A DNA stretch of 64,000 bases, taken from NCBI RefSeq assembly GCF_963082655.1, contig NC_081554.1, positions 128,315,453 through 128,379,452 on the forward strand, given 5' to 3'. Source of the DNA: Stomoxys calcitrans. Its lineage: Eukaryota; Arthropoda; Insecta; Diptera; Muscidae. This document shows positions 11,395-22,990 of this stretch, piece by piece. The position numbers were made by a program, and so were the translations under genes. Under the pieces are notes generated by a model. It did not search any database and was not told the DNA's origin. It was given only the letters and a program-made list of their open reading frames with translations. Positions within the stretch are counted from its first letter, which is position 1, and every line of letters begins with the position of its first letter.

Positions 11395-12005
11395 TAAAAG
11401 ATTCATCTCGTCCAAAAAATGGAATTAAAACGTGAAAAACAGAGCATCGATAAATTTAATTCAATTGTTGGCTATGAGGTTCCATCGATGGTATGGTGGA
11501 TCCAACAGAGGTCGTAGTGCACTCCAGGACGAATTTCGTGAAGGTTGTCCAAAATCAGTGGTTGTTTCAAAAACCATTGATGCTGTGCACCAACTGATAT
11601 TGCAAGATCGCCATGATCTATGGTGAGATTGAGACAACTTTAGGCATAAGTGGCATGAACATGTGACCGTCAAAAAAAAAACATTTTTTTTGCGTTGGAT
11701 CCCACACAATTTGTTAATTGCTCAAAAAAAGTATCGTGTTGATTGGTCGAAAGAAATGCTCCAAAATGCGAAACAACTACATTTTTAAGCACTCAAAACA
11801 TCAATTTGATGAGTCATCACCCTGTCCTGTCAACGTTTTTCGACATCTGAAGAAACGGTTGATGCGTTCAGAATGCATGTTTTGGAGATACCTCAATCAG
11901 GGTGGCAAAAGTGCTTCGACAATTGGTTCAAACGCACGCAATAGTGTATAGATCTTAATGGGGAATATTTTGAAAAACAATATAGCGATTTTCGACGATT
12001 AATAT
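11395..12005 (+). pseudogene. Mariner transposase relic
   Basis: The N-terminal DNA-binding region is readable: FHRWYGGSNRGRSALQDEF, then CPKSVVVSKTIDAVHQLIL. It is followed in other frames by HEHVTVKK and a DP-TQFVNCSKK stretch corresponding to the WIPHxLxxxQK region. A large deletion removes the catalytic core. C-terminal remnants (SEETVDAFRMHVLEIP and a WQKCFDNWFKR-like stretch) occur at about 11840-11940. Stops and frameshifts are abundant and I could not find terminal inverted repeats. It belongs to the mauritiana/vertumnana-like side of mariner by motif, with modest certainty. Confidence 0.75.
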
Positions 12006-12187
12006 TTTTTGTGTTCTGTAATCCCGGAATATAAAAGGAGCTCAAGCTGTTCCCAGTTCGAATATAGCGCACTTTCGAGATTTTGATTCTATTCCTCGAG
12101 TTCCATAGAGAGAAAATTGGACGGACGTAACTGACTTACTTTCATTTTATATACATTATATTATGCAACACAATTAAACAAAAAATA
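12006..12187. other. Unrecognised spacer
   Basis: AT-rich DNA, nothing recognised. Confidence 0.35.
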
Positions 12188-12600
12188 CACCCAACAAGTT
12201 ATAGCTGTGAGCACCACACAGGCTGGAACGTTGAGGTCCAATCGTTGTGGTGCTCATAGCTGTCACGCGAAGGTTAGCTGCGAGCTACACGGCGGGTCCA
12301 CAGGTTGTGGATAATGGAATGCTTCATATGGAGTAGATGCAGCTATAGTCGCGGACAATCAGCGGCACCGGAGAGTTTCAGTGAGAGACCGAGCGGCACC
12401 GGCTCTTGCATAAATACTGAGTGAGTATTATGCTTGATATGTAAAGGCGAGCTATTGGCGCCTTTAAATAACCAATGGCCAACATGTTCCCGCGGCGATC
12501 GGTTCTTTGGATCGGAATGATCTTGCTCACCTACAGGAGCTTGACGAAGATCGTCATCTCCACATGCAAATGTGGCTACAACAACAGCAACAAAAAAATA
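12188..12600 (+). repeat. R-repeat copy 2, with CAA-rich tail
   Basis: It begins near ATAGCTGTGAGCACCACACA and runs through GCGGACAATCAGCGGCACCG, AAATACTGAGTG and GGCGCCTTTAAATAACC. It ends with ACATGCAAATGTGG and a CAACAACAGCAACAAAA tail. A simple 3' tail suggests retrotransposition, either as a SINE or as the 3' end of a LINE. I found no convincing pol III A/B boxes. Confidence 0.65.
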
Positions 12601-12719
12601 AAAATGGAACTGTATACCTAACAATTGGTTTAGAAATACTCCATGTTATCATAATCTACACCAAATTGGTTTTATTGAATACAGTAAAGAAGTTGTTGAA
12701 AATCAAAACAAAATATATT

Positions 12720-12993
12720 GTGTGATATTTCAACTAAATCAGATAAGAATTGCGCACTCTAGAGGTTCAGACTTCAAAATCCCAGATATGTATGTATGCC
12801 AGCGATATCAGGTTACGATCCGATTTCGGTCATTCTTAGCACAGTTATTGAAAGTCAAAACAAGAACCTCATGCAAAATTTCAGCCAAGTCGGATAAGAA
12901 TTGCAACTTCTAGAGGCCGACGAAGTCAATATAATACGACAGCTTATCAAAATATGAATCGATATGGCCTATTTACAATCCCAACCGACCTAC
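12720..12993 (-). mobile_element. DINE-a fragment interrupted by a SINE
   Basis: The body reads AAATCAGATAAGAATTGCGC through CCCAACCGACCTACACTAAT, a conserved DINE-a segment. The element normally continues AAGAAGTATTTGTGCAAAAT, but here the tRNA-derived SINE begins. Confidence 0.75.
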
Positions 12994-13007
12994 ACTAATA
13001 AGAAGTA

Positions 13008-13343
13008 AAATGCAAATTTTGCCCATGAACAACCGGCCTAACCTTATAAGAAGTAAAATGAAAATTTTGCCCATGAACATTCAATTAAGGAACTGGGGCA
13101 AACTTCTTACATATCAGTGAGAGCTGTCCGATTCAAGTTTTAGCTCAATGACAAGGGGCCTCCTTTTTATAGCCGAGTCCAAACGGCCTGCAGCAGTGCG
13201 ACATTTCTTTGGGGAGAAGCTTTTACATGGCATAGTACCTCACAATGGACTGCTGAATTTGTTCTTATGTTCACGCTGGGATATGAACCCAGGCGTTCGG
13301 CGTCATAGGCGGACATGCTAACCTCTTCTCCACGGTGGCCTCC
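13008..13343 (-). mobile_element. tRNA-derived SINE with target-site duplication
   Basis: On the minus strand the head (13343 down to about 13275) resembles a tRNA. An A-box-like GTGGAGAAGAGG lies at 13333-13322 and a B-box GGTTCATATCC at 13289-13279. The body includes CTCGGCTATAAAAAGGAGGC and the tail GTTCATGGGCAAAATTTTCA. Flanking 14-mers ACTAATAAGAAGTA (12994-13007) and ACTAAAAAGAAGTA (13344-13357) differ by one base and fit a target-site duplication. The tail, with the adjacent AAGAAGTAAAATG, is repeated once at 48-bp spacing. It is a dispersed pol III-type retroelement, not a functional tRNA gene. Confidence 0.8.
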
Positions 13344-13357
13344 ACTAAAAAGAAGTA

Positions 13358-14555
13358 ATAATAAACCACTTCCCTTTATTGCTCTGTGAGAGCTACTAGT
13401 GCGGCACATTGACTAATTGAATATTTTTTTCTCAACAGCCGTAAAAAGAAGAAAAGTCCACAAAAGTCCATAAAAAAGGAAAAGTCCATAAGGCGACAGA
13501 TCTTAGTTCACGAAGACAGCGTGTTAACGAGTTCATTTAAAAGCTGTCTGTTAGCTGTCAACTCGCTTCATTTACAAACTAAACAGGCATTCAGTTTTCC
13601 TGTATCAGCGCTAATAAAAAGGTAAAACGGTTTGCAGCTGTTCTACTCTACGCTTCGGTTATATATGGAGCGAAACTATTACACGCTCCATTAGGATATG
13701 ATTAAAGGCCATACATGTAGCCTAAATGGCAGAACGATGGAAGTGGTCGATGGTATTTGACAGTGTCTCACTTTGATTGTGGGGAATTAAACATCTTGTA
13801 ATTATGGGCTACTCCAAATATGGCTGTAACACATGCCTAGAGTACAAGAAAGAAAACATGTTTTTCTCGTCTGTTGCTTGGAAAATGCAACAGACTAAAG
13901 GATTCATTTGAAATAAAAGGACCTTTTTCTTTCGAAGTCTTGGGTCTTTAAAAAAATACATAAAAATCCATGTTGCATTTTCATTTTGTATTCTGCTATG
14001 AATTTCGAAAGGTCTTTTTTTTGCGAAAATATGCCATAAATATACCAACATACTCACACATTCTGCTTTCCATCGACTCACAGTTTCTCTCCTCCGCACA
14101 CACTAACACCAATGCAAACACCAATTTTCCGACAGCCAAAGGTAATAAAAAATGAAATATTACCTTTATATATGGCAGGCATTGCCTTGAAAAATCGGAT
14201 AACATATTTTATGTAAAAAATATTATTTATTACTCACAGAGGGCGTAATATTTTCTGTGTCATTTTTCTCCCTTGCCATTCGTTGTAGGAGTTTTTGTGG
14301 GTACTTTATTTTATTTTTTTCTACAGACGGCAAAAGTATATTCAGTATAAATTGTTTATAATTTATAGTATCTGCTGCATGCGAATGTGTGTCTATGGGC
14401 TTGTGTGTTCTATTTTCGTTGATTGTTTGCAAAGTATTCGAATGATATATGTGATGATTTAGTGTCACAGGGAATTGCTAAATATTCACATATTTTTTCA
14501 GAAACATTGACAAGTAAATAGAATAAGTTAAACCGCATTAAGTTTGTTTGCAACG
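13358..14555. other. Unrecognised, AT-rich, possibly single-copy DNA
   Basis: About 1.2 kb without a repeat I recognise and without a plausible conserved frame. The open frames here of 61-96 codons have low-complexity or unremarkable composition. Confidence 0.4.
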
Positions 14556-14816
14556 CTAAGAAGGAGAAGAGCCTGACCCATTGATGAAAATACTGATCGG
14601 TTTAGAATCACTTCCTGATTCGATTTAGCTATGCCCGTCTGTCTGTCTGTCCATGTATACTTGTGAGCAAGGTACAAGTCACATTTTTTGTCCGACTGTC
14701 ATAAAATTTTGGACAACTCACTTTTTTGATCCAAGGACGAATGCTATTGATTTATTTGAAATCGGATAGCACCCACATACAACTATCATCCGATATGGCC
14801 TTTAAAGGCTATCGAT
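14556..14816 (+). mobile_element. DINE-c fragment
   Basis: It contains GACCCATTGATGAAAATACTG, AATCACTTCCTGATTCGATT and TAGCTATGCCCGTCTGTCTG, the conserved 5' part of the family that begins at 25495 and 60377. It is truncated on both sides. Confidence 0.75.
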
Positions 14817-15070
14817 ATGACATACATTATTGTCATGAAATCCAAATTTTGGGTTTGGATGTGGTGGCATTTGAAGATTCCAATATGTCATAATATCAAA
14901 AAAAAAAAAAAAAACAACTGTGTGACTAAGCTCAACTTTATTTATGCCATATGGCGCCGTCTTGTTGAAACCACATCTCATGCAAGTCAAGCTTTTGCAT
15001 TGAAGGCAAAAAAAGTAGGATATCATTTCACAATAGCGCTCACCATTCGCAGTTATGTTAGATTCGCATC
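14817..15070. other. Unrecognised DNA with poly-A run
   Basis: A long A-run (around 14899-14914) splits otherwise unremarkable AT-rich sequence. Confidence 0.35.
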
Positions 15071-15340
15071 ACCTTTGAAGATGTACGATCCAATGATACC
15101 ACCATCTCATAAACCACATTAAACTCTGACTTTTTCTGGATGCATTGGTAGTTCTTGCTTCTGGCTCATCTTCACTTCAGAATCGATAATTCTGCTTATT
15201 TACTCACCCATGAGCCAAAAATGAGCTTCGTCGCTCAGTGGAAGAAGCGCGCGGTGAACTTTTTAACAGAGCACTCATTTTGATAATAGTATTCAATAAT
15301 TTGCGAGCATTGTTCGTTTGTAAGATGAAGCATGGTTAAA
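15071..15340 (-). pseudogene. Tc1/mariner transposase relic, same family as 55644-56250
   Basis: Read on the minus strand, the right side gives an N-terminal stretch close to LTNEQCSQIIEYYYQNECSV. This matches the start of the fold-back element at 55.7 kb (MNRLTNEQRLQIIEFYYQ). The remainder parallels that element's catalytic segment: ATGAGCCAAAAATGAGCTTC for the HFWLNG region and TGCATTGGTAGTTCTTGCTT for the QELPMHP region. Many stops are present; only about 270 bp survive. Confidence 0.65.
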
Positions 15341-15640
15341 TTATAGACCGACTTGAAGATGTTTGATAGTGAAACAAAACACGATACGTGCTTGAGCGGT
15401 TTTAATCAGTCTTGCCAAAAAGATAATAGCTTAAAAAGCCACCTTTATGATGAGATTTATGAACAAACAAATAAGTTTATGAAAAAGTACAAAAAAAAAA
15501 ATTTAACTACAACCAATTTTAATTCAGTTCACTCTTATTCACATATGCTAAATGCAAAAACGGCATAAAAACATAATAATTTCTAATTTTTATTATAATA
15601 AAAATTTAACAAAAAAAAACTTGCATTGACTTGAACTACT
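15341..15640. other. Unrecognised AT-rich DNA
   Basis: Nothing recognised. A 71-codon open frame (15353-15568) has no family resemblance I can name. Confidence 0.35.
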
Positions 15641-15984
15641 TGACGGCATGTTGTAACTGTGAGCACCACACAGGCTGGAACATTGAGGTCCGATCTGTGT
15701 GGTGTTCAATGCTTTCACGGGAAGCTTAGCTGCTGCTACCGGGCGCGTCCACAGGTTGTGGATAATGGAATGATCCATACGGAGTAGCTGCAACGGCAGT
15801 CGCGGACAATCAGCGGTTTCGAGCGGAGAGTCTCAGTGAGAGGCCGGACGGCACCAGCTCTTGCCTATGATACTCGACATGACATGGCGAGTTATTGGCA
15901 CCTTTAAATAATCAACGGTCACCGTATTCCCACGGCGATCGGTCCTGTGGACCGGAACAAGCTTGCTCGTCTTCAGGAGCTTGC
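15641..15984 (+). repeat. R-repeat copy 3, fused to DINE-a
   Basis: It shares with copy 2 CTGTGAGCACCACACAGGCT, GTCCACAGGTTGTGGATAAT, AGTCGCGGACAATCAGCGG and TATTGGCACCTTTAAATAA. It stops at CAGGAGCTTG, where the next sequence is DINE-a body (CGCCCTTTGGGGGCTTAAG). Confidence 0.65.
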
Positions 15985-16913
15985 GCCCTTTGGGGGCTTA
16001 AGAAGTAAAATAGAGACATCGATTTTATGGGAGCTGTATCGGGCTATAGACCGATTCAGACCATAATAAACACGTATGTTGATGGTCATGAGAGAATCCG
16101 TCGTACAAAATTTCAGGCAAATCGGATAAGAATTGCGTACTCTAGAGGCTCAAGAACTCAAGACCCAAGATCGGTTTATATGGCAGCTATATCAGGTTAT
16201 GAACCGATTTGAATCTTATTTGACACAGTTGTTGAAGGTAAGAATAAAATACGCCTTGCAAAATTTCAGCCAAATCGGATAAGAATTCCGCACTCTAGAG
16301 GCTCAAGAAGTCAAGTCCCCAGATCTGTTTATATTACAGCTATATCAAAACATGGACCGATTTGAACTATACTTGGCACAGTTGTTGGATATCATAACAA
16401 AATACTATGTGCAAAATTTCATTCAAATCGGATAAGAATTGCGCACTCTAGAGGCTCAAGAAGTCAAGACCCAAGATAGGTTTTTATGGCAACTATATCA
16501 AGTTATGGACCGATTTGAACCATACATGACACAGTTGTTGGATATCATATCAAAACACCTCGTGCAAAATTTCATTCAAATCGGATAAGAATTGCGCCCT
16601 CTAGAGGCTCAAGAAGTCAAGACCCAAGATCGGTTTATATGGCAGCTATATCAAAACATAGACCGATATGGTCCATTTACTATACCAACTAACCTACACT
16701 AATAAGAAGTATTTGTGCAAAATTTCAAGCGGCTAGCTTTACTCCTTCGGAAGTTAGCGTGCTTTCGACAGACGGACGGAAATGGCTAGATCGACATAAA
16801 ATGTCGCGACGATCAAGTATATATATACCTTATGGGGTCTCAGACGAATATTTCGAGTAGTTACAAACAGAATGACGAAATTAGTATACCCTCCATCCTA
16901 TGGTGGAGGGTAA
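15985..16913 (-). mobile_element. DINE-a element, minus orientation, terminal stem missing
   Basis: The right edge is the inverted start signature (ACCCTCCATCCTATGGTGGAGGGTA). The body holds about four of the roughly 153-bp units, recognisable by AAATCGGATAAGAATTGCGC, CTAGAGGCTCAAGAAGTCAA and GGTTTATATGGCAGCTATAT. The GC-rich stem end was lost at the junction with the R-repeat. Confidence 0.85.
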
Positions 16914-17390
16914 AAAAATGCTGACCTTTTTACCCTATGAGATAAAACCATCCTTATGAACATGTACCTAAGCCAGCGCGCTCTGGGCTCAATGACCAGT
17001 TTCAGAGGCAAAAAGTGAATTTTTTAACTAAATATTCGCCAAAAAGTTACGGCAGTTTTTTGTTGCTATGACTTTTGAAAGCTCAAAAATAAAAGCAAAA
17101 TTTTGATATTTTAAGATTTAACAATTCGTACTTCCTAAACTGTATACGATGGCATGGCTTAGTTTTAATTCTCAAGTTATTTCTCCAGAATCCTAAATCA
17201 TGCAAATCGGTTCAGAATATCAAAAGTTATAGCCCCTTGAGCGAAGTGGAAAGTGGTCAACTTTGGAACCCTGTATCTCACTCTGTATTAAAGCTATAGA
17301 CCAACAACAATTTTCCTGAAAGCCTATATCCTCCTCTACAAACGTCTAGAACAGAAATAAAAAGTTGTGGACAATGTTTATTTTTTTTGG
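16914..17390. other. Unrecognised DNA
   Basis: No repeat or gene recognised in about 480 bp. Confidence 0.35.
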
Positions 17391-17565
17391 CGTTCATCTT
17401 CTTCTTTCACGCTGGAAACGTTCCCGACCTCATCGTCCTTGCTGTTTTGGCCATGGTGGTCAGTTTACTGTCTGTAAGAATGTCCACACTCGACGAACTC
17501 GCGTTAACACTATACCAGCTCACGCATTCCGTGATCGTTCGGATCTCCGCCTGCAGTTCAGTTTA
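17391..17565 (-). pseudogene. LINE RNase H fragment
   Basis: The minus strand encodes AELQAEIRTITECVSWYSVN followed by SVDILTDSKLTTMAKTARTM. This matches the RNase H segment with the catalytic TDSK aspartate seen in the LINE-L copy at 28.6-29.6 kb. It then degenerates, and only about 58 codons remain. It sits directly upstream of a DINE-b fragment. Confidence 0.6.
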
Positions 17566-17930
17566 AGATATGGCTTCCATATAAACCGATCACTCGATTT
17601 GACTTCTTGAGCCCTTACAAGCCGCAATTGTTGTCTGATTTGGCTGAAATTTTGCATGTAATGTTCTGTTATGACTTTCAACAACTGTGTGTACGATCCA
17701 AATCGGTCTTTAACCTGATATAGCTCCCATGTAAACCGGTCTCTCGATCATCCTTTTCGGTTTCTATAAGTTTTAATTTTTTCTGTTTTGACGGAAGTTT
17801 GGACTGTGGAATAAAAGTACGCCTTCAACTAAATTTATTTTGTATAAATTTTTAGTAGAATCCACGGCGGTGTGTTCCCAAGATTTGGACCGGCCGAACT
17901 TAGCACGCTTTATTTGTTTTAATACAGAAA
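17566..17930 (+). mobile_element. DINE-b fragment with terminal stem
   Basis: It contains CCATATAAACCGATCACTCG, TTGAGCCCTTACAAGCCGCA, TTTATTTTGTATAAATTTTT and a degraded stem followed by GAACTTAGCACGCTTTATTTG. It corresponds to the 3' half of the element at 22991-23787. Confidence 0.8.
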
Positions 17931-18559
17931 CCATTAAATGCAAGAAAACACTGAAATGGATACCAGAAATCTTAATCCTTGGAGTTTTGAGAACAATTTT
18001 TGGTGGATATGTTGGGATGTAAAAAATTGCCGACTTTCGACAAGTTAATTTCCCCCAAAACATGACCTTCTATCATGCGAAAATTTTTTTTGACTAGTTT
18101 TAGTCATCCACTTTACGTCAATCTAAATTTGATTAGGATAGCTTTTCCAGTCAATAGCAAGCAGCGTTGATTCTAGTAGAAATGTATTAGTTCTTAGGCT
18201 TTGACCGCAGTGTTGAACACAGTGAAATATTTTTTAAGCAATTTTAAAATTTACTTTTTGAACTATAGATTTTCTTCAAAAAAATAAAATCTATTTACAT
18301 TCCAATGAAAAAATCTGAATACCTACCTTAAGTAAGGAAACGTGTTAAAATAATATCAGTCGGCAGATGGCATGAGAACAAGTTTATAGTACACTTACAG
18401 TTGTCGCTAGGTCATATATTCATCTATCGAGTAAAAATTAGTGGCCCAAGAAAGAAAACAGTTTATAAGTGCAATAACGTGGAATTCTCTTCGTACTTCT
18501 GATTTCTAGTTCTACCACATTTCCACATTTTGAAGGCTTTGAAAGATTAGGATCGGCCT
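17931..18559. other. Unrecognised DNA
   Basis: About 630 bp of AT-rich sequence with no recognised feature. Confidence 0.35.
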
Positions 18560-19290
18560 ATAGATAGAGTGTTCACAAGCAGTACAAAATTCAGCTTTGA
18601 CTTTAGCCAAATGTCACCGCCGATGGGCCAGTTCCTGCACCCAGTGGCGACCACAGCTTTCAAAAAAAGTTTGAGGTATCCTTATCAATTTCTCAGTGAG
18701 AGAAGAATCCTGGCTACGTTTCTGGCTACCATATATATCTTTCATCCGATATGTCCTTTTAAGGCTGTAACACCCACAATTTTGGTTCGATCTTTACAAG
18801 ATTTAGCGTAAGGTGTTTTATTTGACGTCCTAATACGTGTGCGAAATTTCGTCAAAATCGACTTAGATTTAGATATAGCTCCTATATACATCATTCTTTC
18901 TATATGGAGTTTTAAGGCTGTAGCAACCACAATTTTGGTCCGATCTTTACAAAATTTAGCATGAGTTGTGTTATTATAGCTCCTAATTCATCCGAATTTA
19001 AAGGCAGTAGAAGCCACAATTTTGGTTAGATATCTACAATATTGGACGGGAGATGTTCTATTTGACGTCCCAGTATGTGTGCATCAAAATCGGCACAGAT
19101 TTAGAAATTGCTCTCACATATATCTTTTATCCGATATGGTCTTTAAGGCTGTAGAAAGCCACAAATGTTGTCTTATCGTTAGAAAATCTTGCAAGGTTCT
19201 ATTCAATTTTTCAATAGGTATGCAAAATTAAAGTCGGTCGGTGGTGGAGGGTATTCTACAGTCGGCTCCACCAAACTTTTGCCTTTTCTT
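18560..19290 (+). mobile_element. DINE-c-like element with roughly 130-bp internal repeats
   Basis: Repeated blocks carry AAGGCTGTA, CCACAATTTTGGT, CGATCTTTACAA and GACGTCCTAATACGTGTG. The end reads GGTGGTGGAGGGTATTCTAC, AGTCGGCTCCACCAAACTTT and TGCCTTTTCTTACTG, a terminal layout parallel to other DINE-c ends. A related minus copy lies at 33260-34102. Confidence 0.7.
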
Positions 19291-19315
19291 ACTGTTTTTT
19301 ACCCATTGTTTTTAT

Positions 19316-19395
19316 TTTTCGAGCCAGCATTCGAACCCAGACTCTCGGGGTCGAAGGTAAACATGCTGACCTCATTACTATAGTAACCTTTTTAT
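19316..19395 (-). mobile_element. tRNA-like SINE head relic
   Basis: On the minus strand a B-box GGTTCGAATGC (19337-19327) follows GAGGTCAGCATGTTTACC, resembling the tRNA-like head of the SINE at 13.3 kb. Only the head (about 75 bp) is seen, and cloverleaf pairing looks incomplete. Confidence 0.45.
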
Positions 19396-19639
19396 CTCTT
19401 TGCTGTCATGGTCTGAAACAGAAGCCTCACTTATCGTGTCTCTCTAGACAGATCATAATCTGAATTGAAAACATGCACAACGATTTCTGTAGACGCTGTA
19501 AGCATATTCAGGAAGAGGAACCATACAACATCTGCTGTGCGTATGTCCCACACTATCATTAATAAGGAGTTCCAATAAAGGTTCTCATATCTCGGAAGAC
19601 TTACTTGAGCCGATTCGGACAGACCACAGGAGGCACAAT

Positions 19640-19735
19640 AAGATATACTTTATTATCTTGTTCCTGTGGTATCACAGTGGACAAAATTGGGTTGATTGCA
19701 CACTGCCATCATTACCTAACCTAGTTGACCATCAA
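19640..19735 (+). mobile_element. LINE 3'-end fragment
   Basis: CTTGTTCCTGTGGTATCACA-GTGGAC followed by TTACCTAACCTAG matches, in the opposite orientation, the 3' untranslated end of the LINE relic at 29745-30356. No coding sequence remains upstream that I can recognise. Confidence 0.5.
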
Positions 19736-21610
19736 TACATAAGTGAAGATAAAGCAAATTCTCACAGTTCTTGAGTGATTGATTCTAACGCGAATATCTG
19801 TTGCAGCTTTGCCTTATTCATTATCTTAGAGTCATAAACCATTTTTTTATTGAAATAAGACAACAACATATACTGTCAAACTAAGTGTATCTCGGCCAAA
19901 CCGTAACCTGGCGAATCGAAGCGTACGAACACAACAACTGTGTAATCTTAAAAATTGATCTCATTATTAAGAGATTTGCGATTGTTAGTCAAGAGATAAT
20001 GTCAATCCGCACAAAAAGTTTCTACATTATTACTCTGTCAGTCTAAATGTCCATACACCATTAATACGTGTGCGTGTGACTGTATGAGAGTGGGACACAT
20101 AGTACGTACTAAGAATGGTCCCCGCAATAGTGGCTAGGGTTGGGAGTTGCGGCTTTATAATGCATGCATACACGCTGTCATCCTACCGAGAGTGTGGCAA
20201 ATCTGAACGAATAGGTGGGAAGGGGGCCTTATGTTAAAACTGGCCGATAGCCTGGTTGTTTGCTTGTTCGTTTGTAACGCCTTGGACATGAACATTTTAA
20301 ATATAGTTTGCATGCAATCAAATTAATCTTGGCACAACTATTACCGGCCATAGTAAAGACACATGTGAATGCCAGGAGGTGGTATGATGAGTAAGTGACT
20401 CTTATTTCTGTTTTAAACACAAGATCTACTAGAAGAAGAAATGTTTTCTGTAAATGTCATAAATTTCCGTGGTATCGCTAATAAATGTGCCTTTATGGGC
20501 TGAAGACATTGAATTGGGATATCGAACTGTAAGGCAAATAAGGGCCGATTTGATTCAATAGACGGACGGGCCGAGACGAATGGCACAATTATAAAACGCT
20601 GCCTCAAAATAAGCCCTTCGAACCATTTTTTCTTAGCTTTCCTCGTTGTTGCCTTCACATTATTGTACCGCATTGGTGGTTGCATGGTTGGACATTGATG
20701 TGGCTGTTTTGCTTGTCCACACACAGCTTGACTGTGTGCTTCTCTGTCCGTCCATATGTTTGTCCGTCCCACTGCCTCATCTACGTGTTTATATGTGTGC
20801 GTTGGCTTCTATTCGCCTTTTTGGCCAAGAGTGGAGGGAAGCAAAAATAAGAGGTTTAATAGGCATCAATGCTAACATTAAATACAATTTATTATGGCTC
20901 TAATTTACAAATATTTGCATATTGAATGCTTTTCGTACATAGTAGACCAGCAACTACAGCAACACCAGTGTCCGTCCGGCGCGCTGTTAAGTAGAGTCCA
21001 GTCAGTCCACTGCAGTCTAGTTTAGCCCAGGGCAGGCCGCCAAAGCCAACGCAAGAAATATTGCAGTTGTTCAATGAATTAACTGAACGAACATGGCCAC
21101 TAAATCATTTTGTTGTTTGCGAGATAAAAAAAGCGACATATGATTTGTTTCTTTATGTCCGTTTGCCACAGCAATAGCAACAGTATTTACCACTGAGGGG
21201 CATACTCAAATGTTGTTTATAACACATAAAAACCGGAAGTTGTTAATAATTTTCAAATGGGATGTTTAAATTAAAGCTTAATTATGGGAATGTTGCACAA
21301 ATATTGCTGCTAGTGATAGGTTTTTGCAGGAAAATATATCGCTACTTGAAGACATAAAATAGTTCACATAACGAGCACATGTTTTCACATAGATTCAAGT
21401 CACCAATAAGCATGCGTTTTCATAGGCAGATATCAAATCGAATAAAATTTCCTGGCGAAATAAATTGAGATAACCTGTTCTACAGATACACGGGAGCACC
21501 CACGATTTCGATGGATGGAAAACGATTTTGATGTCCCTTTGCGGAAAAAAGTTCCGTAAGCTTTACATTACTTTCGGAATATTGATTCAATCAACTAATC
21601 CTACATAAAT
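19736..21610. other. Largest unrecognised block in the left half
   Basis: About 1.9 kb with no repeat family that I recognise elsewhere in the window and no convincing exon. Stretches such as GTGTGCGTGTGACTGTATGA are mildly low-complexity. Unrecognised blocks like this are the best place to look for single-copy host DNA. Confidence 0.4.
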
Positions 21611-22930
21611 TTTTATGGGTGTATACTAATTTCGTCATTCTGTTTGTAACATCTCAAAATATGCGTCTGAGACCCCATATAGTATATATATTCTTGATCG
21701 TCATGTCATCATGTCTGTCGAAAGCACGCTATCTTTCGAAGGAGTAAAGCTACCCGCTTGAAATTTTGAACAAATACTTTTTATTTGTGTAGGTCGGTTG
21801 GCATTGTAAATGGGCCAAATCGGTCCATGTTTTGATATAGCTGCCATATAAACCGATCTTGGGTCTTGACTTCTTGAGCCTCTAGAGGGCGCAATCCTCG
21901 TCCGATTTGGATGTAATTTTGCACGTATTGTTATTGTGTCATATAAACAGATCTGAGGTCTTGACTTCTTGAGCCTCTAGAGGGCGCAATTCTCACCCGA
22001 TTCGGCAGAAATTTTGTGCAACGGCTTCTCTCATGACCTTCTACAAACGTGTCTTACATAGTCTGAATCGATCAATAGCTTGATACAGCTCCCATATAAA
22101 CCGATCTCCCGATTTTGCTTCTTGAGCCCATACAAGGTGCAATTATTCTCCGAATGAACTGAAATATTACACAATGACTGATACAATGTTCAGCATTCAT
22201 TTTTTTGCACAAATACCTTTTATAAGTGTAAGTCTGTTGGGATTGTAAATGGGCCAAATAGGTCCATGTTTTGATATAGCTGCCATATAAACCGATCTTG
22301 GGTCTTGACTTCTTCAGCTTTTAGAGGGCGCAATTCTTATCTGATTTGGATGTAATTTTGCACGTGGAGCTTTGGTATCACTTTCAATAACTGTGCCAAG
22401 TATGATTCAAATCGGTTTATAACCTGGTATAGTTGCCATATAAATCGATCTTGGATCTTGACTTCTTGAGCCGCTGGAGGGCGCAATTCTCATCCGATTT
22501 GACTGAAATTTATGCCAATAACTGTGCTAAGTAAGGCGCAAATCGGTTCATACCCTGATGTAGCTTGGCATATAAACCGATCTGGGATCTTGACTTCTTG
22601 AGCCTCTAGAGGGCGCAGTTATTATCCAATTTTGCTGAAATTTTATACAACGAAATAAACCCATCTTCCAATTTTGCTTCTTGAGCCCCTACAAGGCGCA
22701 ATTTTTATCCGAGTGAACTAAAATATTACACAATGGCTTCTACATCATTCAGCATTCATTTATGGTCCGAATCGGAATATAAATTGATATAGCTCCAATA
22801 GCATAACAGTTCTTATTCAATATTCTTTGTTTGCCTAAAAAGAGATACCGGACAAAGAACTTGACAAATGCGATCCATGGTAGACGAGTGTATAAGATGC
22901 GACCCGGCCGAACTTAGCACGCTCTTACTT
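21611..22930 (+). mobile_element. DINE-a element, near complete
   Basis: The start is degraded (GGGTGTATACTAATTTCGTC). It proceeds through the conserved AGTATATATATTCTTGATCG and several diverged body units to the GACCCGGCCGAACTTAGCAC end at about 22930. The GTCY microsatellite has almost vanished (TGTCTGTCG). A segment starting AAATACCTTTTATAAGTGTA near 22211 restarts the body, so the copy carries an internal duplication or two merged copies. Confidence 0.82.
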
Positions 22931-22990
22931 TTTGATTAGCTATTATTTTTTAATACGTCTTTTTGTTTTTTTTTTTTCACTGCATACATC

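Noticed and set aside
13270..13343. tRNA gene on the minus strand
   Set aside because: It is the head of a dispersed SINE with a body, tail and target-site duplication. The arms do not form a full cloverleaf.
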